A DNA stretch of 64,000 nucleotides. It comes from Thamnaconus septentrionalis (lineage: Eukaryota; Chordata; Actinopteri; Tetraodontiformes; Monacanthidae). The stretch is from NCBI GenBank assembly GCA_009823395.1, contig CM020509.1, positions 22,460,199 through 22,524,198 of the forward strand, in the 5' to 3' direction. Shown here piece after piece: positions 32,847 to 42,887 of this stretch. The first letter of the stretch is position 1, and each line of letters begins with the position of its first letter. The position numbers and the translations under genes are program-made. The notes beneath the pieces are model-generated. The model saw nothing but the letters and a program-made list of their open reading frames with translations. It was not told the origin of the DNA and did no database searches.

Positions 32847-34420
32847 GTGAGCGGTGCAGCAGGAGTCCTCCTCTGTTCAGAGAGGGTCGCTCTAGGTGGA
32901 CACAGGTGGCTTCTTTCACTCCTCTCTCAAACCATCTGTCTTCTGTGTCTAAAATCTGGACCTTTGAGTCTTGGAAGGAGTGGCCTTTGTCCTGAAAATA
33001 CAGATGAACCGCTGACTCAGCAGAGCTGTTGATTACAACACCTGCTTGATAATCAACACCTAATGTTGAAAAATCAACACCTTGCTATTAGTCGGTTCCA
33101 TCAGCCTTGGCCACACCCACACCTTCAAAGGTAATCTGATTGGATTTTGGTTATGGGATTGGATGGAATCTTGAAAACGGGTTCAAAAGGGAAAGAAGGA
33201 TTCTGAAATCAGATTAGATGATGTAATCCAATCCTAATTTTAATCTGGATCAAACCTTCAGTTTGTGTTGTTCAAAACATTTCAGTAGGATGTGGATAAC
33301 TTTGATCCAAAAAGAACTGGATTATCCTGATCCCAACAGGGGGTCGGATTTCAAGGTGGATTTCAGGAAGGAAATGAGCAAAACTTTAACATTGGTCAAA
33401 TAACCAATTTGTATCATTTTAGCAGAGGCCCTTCAATATTATTGTGCCTTGTTAACAGGTTGTAATTCTGTTCCTTTAAATGTTGGATGTCAGCTTGAAG
33501 TCACCACTACAGCTGCAGCCTGAGGGTGAGAAAGGCTGCTCAGACAGAAGAACACTGTGCAGCAGCAGGAAGTGCAAAGCTGATTTCTAGCTTGTGCTCC
33601 AGATGCGGCCAGGCAGTGGACAGTTTGTGCAACAGACTGGTGTGATGTGGCAGGCAGGCAGGCAGCAGTCATTCAGAGTTGGAGCATTTCTATCTGGCTT
33701 TACCCCAGAGAAACAATGGAAGGCCTCAGATGACTGGAGTATTGATTTGAGAATCCACGTATTGGACGGATCAATATTTTAGTCCTGATCTGCTCAATAG
33801 TGTCATTTCCCATCATGCCCCTCTCACCAGTCAAGCCGCCCCGCTGCCAAGTGTAGAAGCAGTAAAAATGCCTCAGAGTCCCAGACCAGACCCAGACCCT
33901 TGACAAGTGTTCTGGAGACCAACCTGCAGTACTACAGTACTACTGCAGTGCTACTACACTGCTGCTCCCTCTCATTATTGTTAACTTGCAGGCAAATGTG
34001 CAAGTCTTGGGAGGCAAGACAGTGATCTCCTTCTTGGAGTTGTTGTCAACTGCACTGGTTGTGGCTGCAATGGCCTGGAAGGGGCCACAGACCATAGTTT
34101 GCTTCACCTGTCACCTGGAAGAATGACACTTTTATTGTCTGAAGTTGTATTTTCATCTCATTGGAGGCCTCTGCCAAGCACCAAAACAAAGAAAGCAGAC
34201 AGCAAACAGTGTTTCTCTTTCCTTTGGGTCACATGACTGTGAAACACCTCCAAAATTGTGGCTGACAAAAAAGAATTTTCAGCATTTTCCCACTGGGAGC
34301 AGGTTTTACTTTGTTTGTTCCTGTGAAGAAAGCATCCAGAAACATCAATTGTGGATGATGTGGATCTTGAGCTTCAGCACAGAGTTTGCGTGACGTCAGT
34401 GGGTTGAGCAGAAGTGGAGA
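32847..34420. other. Spacer with short repeat fragments
   Basis: At 33120-33360 a short element-like stretch contains AATCTGATTGGATTTTGG and, in the opposite sense, CTGGATTATCCTGATCC, suggesting a small non-autonomous DNA element. A GCAG/GGCA tract lies at 33650-33665. No gene was found. Confidence 0.3.
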
Positions 34421-34930
34421 TATTTTATTGGCAAGTGCAACAACAGCAATAGTGCTGAGCAGGAAACAGCAGCTGCTGGACGATGTGCCGGCCTGCTGTC
34501 AGTCCAGCAGCCTTGTGTGAAAAACGCTCTTCCAGGAACGCAAACAACAACTTCCAGCTTCCAGTCCAGTCCCTAAGCAGCTGAGACTGGGAGGTTTTGG
34601 GTTCCATCCCCGCCTGGCTCACACCAAGACTGTCAAAATGCTCCCATTGCCTCCCTGCTTCAGTCTTCAGGGTTGCAACTGTGGCTTGGTGCTGTTCTTT
34701 TATTGAAAGCATGGTCACCTTTGCTGCCATCTGGTGGTTTGGAAACGCCACACAGGCTCAAATGAAGAGAGTCAGTCAAATCATCAGACTATGCAGCAAA
34801 CTGTTGGGCTGCACTTGGCCAAGCTTGGAGAGCATCTACAGACAGAGGATGCTAAACAAGGCCAGGAAGACCACCAGTGACCTGAGCCCCCCTGGCCTGC
34901 ACCTTTGACTGGCTTCCTCCAGGGTGACCA
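34421..34930 (+). mobile_element. LINE C-terminal remnant
   Basis: The frame at about 34750-34908 reads MKRVSQIIRLCSKLLGC and LESIYRQRMLNKARK, then PGLHL, which resembles the post-RT C-terminal region of fish L2/Rex1-type LINEs (Rxxx-LL-RKA...SHP). It is short and broken. The preceding part has a tRNA-like GGTTCCATCCC but no clear A box. Confidence 0.4.
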
Positions 34931-35139
34931 TACTGCCCCCCTCTGTTTAAACTCCTGAACAGCCAGCACAGTTCCTAACTTCAGCCTCTCAGCTGGTCTG
35001 GAGAAGCATTAAAACTACTGCTGCTCCTAATAACTCTTCATGACATGTGACTACTGAGCTCTGTCCATGATGGATGTCTGGTGACTGTTGATGTATTTTA
35101 TTGATTGATATATTTCTGAAATGCCTTGTGTGTGTGACC

Positions 35140-35272
35140 TTTGACCATCTGGAGTCTGGATCTGCTCCAGGTCTCTTCCCACTGTCGCCCGCTGCTGCTG
35201 TAGGGGCCCAGTTGGTTTTTTCTCTGATTGGACAATGAGACGCCTTTGGTTGTGATTTAGTGCTGGACAAAC
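35140..35272 (+). mobile_element. Diverged L2 3' UTR fragment
   Basis: CTGGAGTCTGGATCTGCTCC, GGGGCCCAGTTGG and TTTGGTTGTGATTTAG align with the 3' UTR of the L2 copy at 48905-49065. The tail is missing. Confidence 0.65.
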
Positions 35273-35298
35273 AAAAGAGAGAAAACAGGTGCAGCTCT

Positions 35299-36060
35299 TC
35301 AAAGAGGAAATCACATTTTTCTCACCGTCATCATGGACTGCCAACAAGTGATGGCAACTGTAGTTCTGTAAAGAGCCGCCAGGGGGCGCCCTGAAAACTA
35401 ACTACCTTCTACTCCAGACTTTACAGAGAAAAGAACACATGCTGGAAAAATAATACATTGATTAACAGCCAGATATTTCAGACAGGTCACTCTATAATAT
35501 GTCAATAAGAAACATAATGTGTTCAAATGTGGCCTTGAACCTTCAAACGTTCCTATGACGCGTCGGCCCTCGCAGCTCCGAGTTCTGCCACTGAGGGTCG
35601 CTGTTTGACCAGTTTTTGCTTGTTTGGTTTTGTTTGGAGCCACAATGCAACCATCAGTTGTATCATACTGGAGAGTTGATCTTTCTGCCCTGCCAACAAG
35701 ACATTTCCAGCAAATAGAAAAACTATGTGAACATAATAATAATGTTAAAAATAAATAAATCAAGATTGAGACGACAGCGAGGTTCAGACTCTCCAGACAG
35801 GAGTTCAGCATGTGGATGGGAACAGTGTGGAGCAGTTGAATGTGTGGAAGATGTGGGCAGGAGAGGAGAAGAGCCTCCACGTCGCCTTTGATTGAGAAAA
35901 TCTACTGAAGAGTGGAGCTGAAGGAAGTCTCCAAGCATTGCTTTGACTTTCTACACAACACAGAATTAATAGGAGCACATTTTGATTGTCTTCAAGGTTA
36001 CAGACCGTAGGTGGCGCTAATGCTCCCTAGAATGGGGAGCAAACTGCCAGATACACACAC
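35299..36060 (+). repeat. Upstream region of gene B, paralogous to 11699-12440
   Basis: AAAGAGGAAATCACATTTTT through GTTACAGACCGTAGGTGGCG is shared with the region upstream of gene A at high identity. Genes A and B were therefore duplicated together with upstream DNA. Confidence 0.85.
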
Positions 36061-36155
36061 AGAGCATCATGTGACTTCCTGGAAGTCTGGTATCAGTTGA
36101 GGCGGCTGGATGGCAGGAGCGGCTGATATAGCTGATATACCAAGAGCGCACAAAC

Positions 36156-36195
<40 letters not shown>

Positions 36196-36203
36196 TGCAT
36201 GCA

Positions 36204-36238
<35 letters not shown>

Positions 36239-36395
36239 CATCATGTGACTTCCTGAAAGTGTGATATCAGTTGAGGCGGCTGGATGGGAGGAGCCGCTGA
36301 TATAGCTGATATACCAAGAGCACACACACACACACACACGCATGCACTCTCTCTCTCTCTGTCTCGCTCTCTCTCTCTCTCTCTCTCTCTCCGCG
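36056..36395. repeat. Duplicated promoter fragment with (CA)n and (CT)n tracts
   Basis: The block GAGCATCATGTGACTTCCTG, then GTTGAGGCGGCTGGATGG and GCTGATATAGCTGATATACC, occurs at 36063-36151 and again at 36236-36321. CA tracts follow at 36159-36192, 36216-36235 and 36324-36340, and CT repeats at 36348-36391. These are partial copies of the NLR 5' module. Confidence 0.8.
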
Positions 36396-37600
36396 TTATT
36401 GTGGAACCCACCGGAGTTCTAGGAAAACCCCGCCCCTGCAGCTATAAACCCTGCCCTGCTGCTCCGCAGCCCCCGTGACGCCCTGTTTTGCTAACCTGGC
36501 CCCTGCTAAAGCTGCCCATGCTAATTAAATAATTTTCCCCCAAGAGCAAGGTTTGCTTGTGGGGGGGCGCCTTAATGCTGGACGCCCTGCCAAAGTCAGG
36601 ACTGGACCAGACCACATGTACAGTCAGCCATCAAAGAGGGTTTGATCAATAGCTCCCCATGACCTGACACACTCGGTTGCGGAGAGCAAAAGGCACCCAA
36701 AGTAACTTAAGTAAATGTACTGTTGTTAGGTATTGTTCCGACCTTGTTATTGCAATACCTTTAGGTATTGTACCTCTACCTTGGAAAAAAATGAGTTGGG
36801 CCAAATATTAATTTACTTGAAATCTGTAGTTTTGCACTCATGTTAGCCTTTATGGTTGTTTAAATTTGCACACAGTGTACTGTTGCCTTTATGGTAAATC
36901 TTTGCACTTAATAGAATGCATTCTGTTTATGGGAGACGAATAAAGAGACTAATACTGTATACGTTATTTCATGTACTTATTATTTTGTTTTGTCACAGAA
37001 TACACTAATCAGTTGCTCATTGGGCAAAGGCCAAACAGGATTTGCAATTCAACTCAATCATGCATTCATTAATACGCCAGTGCTGATTTTAGTGTATTCT
37101 GTTGTATTTGTACATAATGTTTATTGATTATTGATAATCAATTTAACCAAAAGCAGGAGGATGCAATGCAAGCCTGCAGACAATAAATAATAAAGATGAC
37201 AAAGAAAGTCCATCAATTTACTACAGAATATGAAATATCATTAAGCCCTTTCTTTGCAGTAAAACCCTTATCCCTTATGTATCCCTTTTATTTTTACTTT
37301 TCATGTTCGAAATAAATAAATCAATCAAATCAATCAAATCAAAACGGATCAATGAACCGTCCATTGAAGCAGAAACATATGTAGGCAAATGCCATTAAAT
37401 ATAGCTTATATTAGCTTCCTGAGATTAACTTTAAATTAATTTGTAATAAAAATACAAAAATCAAGGTGACGTTCAGAATGGAGCGTCACATTCCCCTCGG
37501 AGCAGCGGGGGTAGGGTTGGCATGCCGTGTGGGCGGGGTTTGGTGCGTCACCAGCCCCTCAGAGCAGCGGGGGCGGGGTTTTCCTTGAACTAAGGTGGGT
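36396..37600. other. Spacer upstream of the gene B promoter
   Basis: No gene is visible. CGCCCC at 36431 and TATAAA at 36443 are promoter-like but nothing coding follows. A GC-rich patch at 37486-37585 has two related GAGCAGCGGGGG blocks and a GC box GGGGGCGGGG at 37569-37578, which may serve gene B. The rest is AT-rich. Confidence 0.4.
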
Positions 37601-37762
37601 TCGATGATAAGGCCTCACTCACACACAGCATCATTTGACTTCCTGGAAGTGTGGGAGCAGTTGAGGCGGCTGGATGGGAAGAGCCACAGTGAGCAGCAGA
37701 AGAAGGAAGAGAAGCTGAAAGTGAAAGTTGTTCTGTGTCAGGCTCCATTTTGAGGCAAAGCA

Positions 37763-37793
<31 letters not shown>

Positions 37794-37802
37794 CAGCAGC
37801 AG
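37601..37802 (+). promoter_or_regulatory. Gene B promoter-proximal module and 5' non-coding exon
   Basis: It contains the shared CATCATTTGACTTCCTGGAAG block, a perfect ISRE/IRF-like GAAAGTGAAAGT at 37717-37728, GTTCTGTGTCAGGCTCCATT and a CAG-rich exon ending at 37802 before GTGATT. The donor is weaker than GTGAGT in genes A, C and D. Confidence 0.5.
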
Positions 37803-37949
37803 GTGATTGACTGAATAACAAATTCAGTGTGACGCTAGTCAACAACGTGACTTCAGTCTGGTTGATTTCTTCCTGTTCTCTCGCTCCCAAGTGGAAGTCA
37901 GAGTGTTCTGAGCTCACTGCCTCACTTCCTGTTTGACCTCCAGCTCAAG

Positions 37950-38083
37950 ATGAGTGTTCGAGTGGAGGAAGAGGAGGACGGACCAGCGGCGTCTCCAGGG
38001 TTCAGCTGTGAGTCTCTGAAGAGTCACCAGTCCAAAGCTAAACCTCCATACTTCAGTAATGAGCCTGGACCTCCTGAGACACG
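37950..38083 (+). pseudogene. Gene B coding exon 1: N-terminal peptide repeat
   Basis: This 134-bp exon is the counterpart of gene A exon 1, open, with the core SPGFSCESLKSHQSK. The donor is ACG|GTAAGA. Confidence 0.8.
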
Positions 38084-38244
38084 GTAAGAACACTTAGAGT
38101 GACTCAGTAACTGGAACTGCTGTTTGACTCACTGTTCAAACTGTTGGTCGTCTGGAAAAACTGGAACCTGATGTGAGAGGAACAACCCTCTTTCTTCAAC
38201 CTGACTGGAAACAGCAGTGTGTGGAGATTTATTAATGACTCTCA

Positions 38245-39024
38245 GGGGTAGATCCACAAAGCGTTTGCGCGGCTTTTGCGCCTGAAAATCTGTGTAAATA
38301 GCGCCAAAAACGGTGATTCCGATCCACAGAGAGGACGCAAACGTGAAAATCGGCGCCAGACTCATTTCAATGTATTTAAATGAGTCATTACGCGCAAAAG
38401 CACACACCCCCTTCTATGCAAATATGCCTCATTCAAACAGCGGCAGATCCAGAAAGAGTTTGAGCTCGTATCCGCGCGCAGTTTGACAGACGCAAACACC
38501 GCCAGCCAAAACCAGGCGCAGCTTCTGTCTGTCAAAGTGTTTCTTGCTTCTTAGTGAAACTTTCCTCTCTGAAAAGCCTGAAATATATCTATGGCTACCC
38601 AAATCTTATATATAGATAGGCATAGACTACAGTATATATGCCAAGGCTATACAAATGGTACTCAGGTGTTGGTGACTAACGCGTCTTGCGTCTTGACTTC
38701 CTTTCCATTATGGCAGCAGTCTTGGTGAGATGGAGGAGGCATCGTAATGCCAGGCGCGCACAGGAGCGCCTTTATCCTAGCAGAGTTTCGCTGTCAAACA
38801 CATGCACTCACGAACAACCTTTGGCGCAAAGTGCTCTCAGGTTGCCAGACCGCAACATTCGCACCTGTTTCAGGTGCCGCATTCGTGGGCGTGTTTGCGC
38901 CTGCATGTCATTAGCGCAAAAACCTTTGTGGATACCCGCATCTGTGGCGCAGATTGCGGGCGCAATCCTGCCGCAAAATGCGCCGCATTTTAGCGCTGCG
39001 CGCCCTTTTTTGAGGATCTACCCC
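38245..39024. mobile_element. PIF/Harbinger-like element in gene B intron
   Basis: Termini GGGGTAGATCC and GGATCTACCCC are exact inverted repeats. The target triplet TCA flanks both sides (38242-38244 and 39025-39027), matching the TNA target preference of PIF/Harbinger. The 780-bp body has GC-rich GCGCAAA-type subterminal repeats and a short open stretch with VRWRRHRNARRAQERLY, similar in style to the N-terminus of Harbinger transposases. It is non-autonomous. Confidence 0.75.
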
Positions 39025-39085
39025 TCAGCAGATCATTGATGAAAGAATCATGTTTTAAACACAGACATCAATGTTTGTGTTGCAG

Positions 39086-39202
39086 AGTTCAATACAAGAG
39101 AAAGAGAGCAGAGTCTCCAGGGTCCAGCTGGGAGTCTCTGAAAAGTCACAGGTCCAAAGATCATCAATACTTCAGTGATGAACATGGACCTCCTGAGACA
39201 CA
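39086..39202 (+). pseudogene. Gene B coding exon 2: N-terminal peptide repeat
   Basis: This 117-bp exon follows TTTGTGTTGCAG and encodes [22 protein letters not shown] and SDEHGPPET. It is open and in phase 2 on both sides. Confidence 0.75.
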
Positions 39203-39210
39203 GTAAGAAC

Positions 39211-39211
<1 letters not shown>

Positions 39212-39247
<36 letters not shown>
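39212..39247. repeat. (GT)n microsatellite near the gene B exon 2 donor
   Basis: About 17 GT units starting about 10 bp after the donor, at the same place as in gene A. Confidence 0.95.
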
Positions 39248-39249
<2 letters not shown>

Positions 39250-39558
39250 GTGTGAAGCTGGATCCAGTGACGTCAGTGTTGACACTGCAGCTCCTTCACA
39301 TTTCAAAGTGTTGAAATCCAGTTCAGTCCAAAGCCAAACAAGCATCACTGGAGAGGAACACAACCCAGTGTTGACTTCAAAACTCAGCAGAGCTGATGAA
39401 ATCATTTCTACTGGGCAGACTGGGAGCAGAGCATCATGGGAATTAGAGCTGATTTAGAGCCAAAGATTAAAATAAAGTTCATGTCAAAGACAAAATGAAG
39501 AATTTCAATAAACAAAGATTAAAAAGTGACGAGTTGATCAAAGTGTCTCCATCCACAG

Positions 39559-39635
39559 GAGGAGGAAGAGGAGGAAGAAGAGTGGTGGGTGTGGAGTAGC
39601 ACTGCAACCTGCCAGTCACACCCAGACTGATCACA
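39559..39635 (+). pseudogene. Gene B coding exon 3: basic linker exon
   Basis: This 77-bp exon follows TCTCCATCCACAG. The first codons read RRKRRKKSGGCGVALQPAS. The basic patch is three residues longer than in gene A and looks like a monopartite nuclear localisation signal. Confidence 0.6.
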
Positions 39636-39834
39636 GTAAGACTGTCCACCTGCACCTCCTTCACTTCTCCCTCTGAGATCATGTCAGGACCTCCAGTGAG
39701 AAGATTCACTGAGGGACGTTGAGAGCAAACAGTCACACAGCAGCTTCATCACAGCAGCTGAAAAGTTGTGGAGAGAAAATGATGCTCACACTTTCACACT
39801 GATGTTTTCTTCTCCAACCTTTTCTCTGCTCCAG

Positions 39835-41689
39835 AGGCTGATGATGGTCTGCAGGAGCTTCTACAGCAGCAGAAGACCAGTCTGGAGAGGAGATGTGAAC
39901 GTGTGACTGAAGGTGAAGAAGCAGGAAGTCAAACCCTCCTCAACAGCATCTACACTGAGCTCTACATCACTGAGGGACTGAGTGAGGAGGTCAACAGAAA
40001 GCATGAGGTCAGGCAGCTGGAGACCAAGAAGACCAAGAAGATCCTCCACGAACGTCCAATCAGGTGCAGCCAGATCTTTGAAGCCTCACCTGAGCAGCAG
40101 GGACTCTGAGTCAGATTGGTGCTGACCTACGGTGTCGCTGGGGTTGGAAAAACCTTCTCAGTGCAGAAGTTCACTCTGGACTGGGCCCAGGGCCTGGAGA
40201 ACCAGGACTTTCATCTGGTGCTTCCTCTCTCATTCAGGGAGCTCAACTTGGTCAAAGAGCAGCACTACAGTCTTCTGGAGCTGCTCCATGTTTTCCATCC
40301 AACGTTAGAGAAGCTCACAGCAGAGCAGCTGGATGTCTGCAAAATTCTCTTCATCTTGGACGGCCTGGATGAAAGCAGACTGGCTCTGAACTTTAAGGAC
40401 AACCAGGTGGTGACTGACGTCACTCAGAAGAAGTCAGTCAGCGTCCTGCTAACAAACCTGATCAGAGGAGATCTGCTTCCCTCGGCTCTGTTGTGGATAA
40501 CTTCCAGACCTGCAGCAGCCAGTCAGATCCCTCAGTCATGTGTGGACAGGCTGACAGAAGTACGAGGCTTCACCGATGACCAGAAGGAGGAGTATTTCAG
40601 GAGGAGGTTCAGAGATGGAGAACATGTGTCCAGCAGGATCATCTCCCACATCAAGGCCTCCAGGAGCCTCCACATTATGTGTCAGATCCCGGTCTTCTGC
40701 TGGATCACTGCCACAGTTCTGGAGAGCATGTTGAGCTCAGAGAAGAGAGGAGAGCTGCCCAAGACCCTGACTGACATGTACTCACACTTCCTGCTGGTCC
40801 AGACCAAGAGGAAGCAGCACAAGTATGGAGGAGGTCCACAGGAGCTGACGGAGGCTGACAGGGAGCTTCTTCTGAAGCTGGGCCAGCTGGCATTTGAACA
40901 TCTGGAGAGTGGAAACATCATGTTCTACAGTGAAGACCTGGAGAAGTGTGGTCTCAGTGTGACTGACGCCTCTGTGTACTCAGGAGTTTGTACAGAGATC
41001 TTCAGAAGAGAGAGTGTGATCTTCCACAAAACCATCTACTGCTTTGTTCATCTGAGCGTCCAGGAGTTTCTGGCTGCAGCCTACAGCTTCCACTTTCACA
41101 CCAAGACAAAGGTTCTGGATGGTTTCTTGAAGCATTTTCATTCAGACCCTGTATTACCTCTGGTGTTTGATGTCAACCCTAAGATAAAAAAAATTGATCT
41201 ACCTCACCAATCCCTGGATGAGTTCCTGAAGAGGATGATGGAGAAATCCCTGCAGAGTCCAAACGGTCACCTGGACTTGTTTGTTCGCTTTCTCCATGGA
41301 CTCAGTCTGGAATCCAACCAAAGACTCTTAGGAGGCCTGCTGGGTCTCTCTGACAACCATCCAGGAATCTTACAGAAGGTCATCAACAACCTGAAGGAGA
41401 TGAACACTGGTGGTGTTTCTCCTGACAGAAGCATCAACATCTTCCACTGTCTGCTGGAGGTGAAGGATCAGTCAGTGCATCAGGAGGTCCAAGAGTTCCT
41501 GCAGTCAGAGAACAGATCAGAGAAGGAACTCTCAGTGCTCCAGTGTTCAGCTCTGGCCTACATGCTGCAGATGTCAGAGGAGGTTCTGGAGGAGTTGGAC
41601 CTAAACAAATACAACACAACCATGGAGGGAAGATTGAGACTGATTCCAGCTGTGAGGAACTGCAGGAAGGCTGTGATAGGTTTAAGAAG
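39835..41689 (+). pseudogene. Gene B coding exon 4: FISNA-NACHT exon with in-frame TGA
   Basis: This 1855-bp exon is one codon longer than in gene A (ADDGLQ instead of ADGLQ). FISNA is intact. TGA at 40107-40109 replaces the arginine after EQQGL. The next frame-consistent stretch reads [11 protein letters not shown], where gene A has [11 protein letters not shown]. Walker [11 protein letters not shown] and the winged helix ([11 protein letters not shown]) are open. The exon ends AAG|GTACGT. Confidence 0.9.
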
Positions 41690-41695
41690 GTACGT

Positions 41696-41701
<6 letters not shown>

Positions 41702-41750
<49 letters not shown>

Positions 41751-41754
41751 GTGT
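41702..41754. repeat. (GT)n microsatellite after the gene B NACHT donor
   Basis: The same location as in gene A (18889-18942) with a similar GC interruption near the end. Confidence 0.95.
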
Positions 41755-42148
41755 TGAAACTCTATATGATGTCATTCTATAATAATACAACAACAACAGA
41801 AAAGAGTTGTCAGAATAATAAATAAAGTTCCCAAAAACACAAATAAATGATTGATAGAGTCAAAGATCTTCCAATTCATAGATATAGTGGACTTGAAAAC
41901 ATTAGAAATACTATTTCCAGGAAAAAAATCAAAATCTTGCGCTCAGTATTCTAAGTTTTTTAAAGTGAGAGAAAATCAATCCATGTTCAGAGGGTTGCGT
42001 GTCTTTGAATGATGGAAGGTGAGAAGCATTGTTAAATATAGATGTCTTTCTTTTTTGGGAGTTCCATTTTGGAATGGGATCAGTGACCATTTGAAAATGT
42101 GTGCTTCGTTTGTTGAGTTGAAAAAATCTTGAAGGGCAAAATACTTGA

Positions 42149-42163
42149 TGATGATGGTGATGG

Positions 42164-42204
<41 letters not shown>
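42149..42204. repeat. (GAT)n microsatellite before the gene B first LRR exon
   Basis: Shorter than the gene A tract at 19247-19314. Confidence 0.95.
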
Positions 42205-42206
<2 letters not shown>

Positions 42207-42241
42207 AGCAGCAACTTCTCACGCTGTTCTCCTTCATTCAG

Positions 42242-42318
42242 TGAACTCCCAGTGCTTCAGTGTGCAGTGGTGTCTTCAGCTCTGCAGTCCAGCCCGTCCC
42301 ACCTCACACTGTTGGACC
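42242..42318 (+). pseudogene. Gene B first LRR exon, truncated by the gap
   Basis: Follows CTCCTTCATTCAG and encodes [19 protein letters not shown] then LTLLD before the N run. All later LRR exons of gene B are missing from this sequence. Confidence 0.75.
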
Positions 42319-42418
42319 NNNNNNNNNNNNNNNNNNNNNNNNNNNNNNNNNNNNNNNNNNNNNNNNNNNNNNNNNNNNNNNNNNNNNNNNNNNNNNNNNN
42401 NNNNNNNNNNNNNNNNNN
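42319..42418. other. Assembly gap (100 N)
   Basis: Exactly 100 unknown bases, the usual placeholder for a gap of unknown size. NLR sequence stops on its left and an unrelated gene fragment begins on its right. Confidence 0.98.
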
Positions 42419-42862
42419 GAATAAGGAGGAAATGAAGACAAGACACTCCTACGACAAGATCTTTCAGAAGATTTGGGGAGCATCTGGTAAGGGTTACTTG
42501 TACAGTTGATGATATTACCTGTCGGTTGAATTATTTGTACATTAACTAAAAAAAATTTCCTTTCATTTCAAGGCGGATGGTCAGTGATCTTGTGCCCCCA
42601 TGGAGTTGTTTACAGTTTAAAATTTAACCTAAGGGCTGAGTCACCAAGAGACTTCACTGACCTACTCTTGTCCTGGAAGCATGTACCAAATGTGTCTGTA
42701 TATGATTTTGCAAGAGGATTAGCAACGCATGCAAACCTCCGCCTCCCAGCCTCACCTCCTTTTAAACCTAATGAGGGGAGATTGGCTCCTGCTACCCAAG
42801 AAAACATTACCGCTGCACAACAGAATAAACTAAGCATCTCTCTTCCATGGCTTACTGAATAA
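42419..42862 (+). pseudogene. Fragment of an HMGXB3-like / KDZ-transposase-related gene
   Basis: Two exons: one from the gap to 42486 (EMKTRHSYDKIFQKIWGASG across the junction) and one at 42573-42862. The 86-bp intron has clean GTAAGG and TTTCATTTCAAG ends. The joined frame continues with WSVILCPHGVVYSLKFNL, SPRDFTDLLLSWKHVPN and VYDFARGLATHANLR, then ISLPWLTE and a stop. From memory this resembles the vertebrate HMG-domain-containing protein 3-like family, which carries a domain related to KDZ/Zisupton transposases. The early stop and the L2 tail 26 bp downstream suggest the rest was lost. Family assignment is from motif memory only. Confidence 0.5.
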
Positions 42863-42887
42863 TTGCAAACTCCTGAGAAAGATGGTC

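Larger units (their letters stand above)
37950..42318 (+). pseudogene. Gene B: NLRC3-like gene with a stop before Walker A, cut by a gap
   Basis: Exons: 37950-38083 ([22 protein letters not shown]), 39086-39202 (peptide repeat), 39559-39635 (basic linker), 39835-41689 (FISNA-NACHT) and 42242-42318 (first LRR exon, cut by the gap). The layout copies gene A but with one peptide-repeat exon fewer. In the NACHT exon, the CTC AGA of gene A is CTC TGA, so TGA at 40107-40109 ends the protein just before the nucleotide-binding site; everything after it is open for 1.58 kb. It may be a young pseudogene, a read-through or edited gene, a population variant or a consensus error. A Harbinger-like element lies in its first coding intron. 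Confidence 0.85.

Noticed and set aside
34590..34612. tRNA-like GGTTCCATCCC as a tRNA gene or SINE promoter
   Set aside because: Only a B-box-like motif; no A box at the right distance and no cloverleaf.
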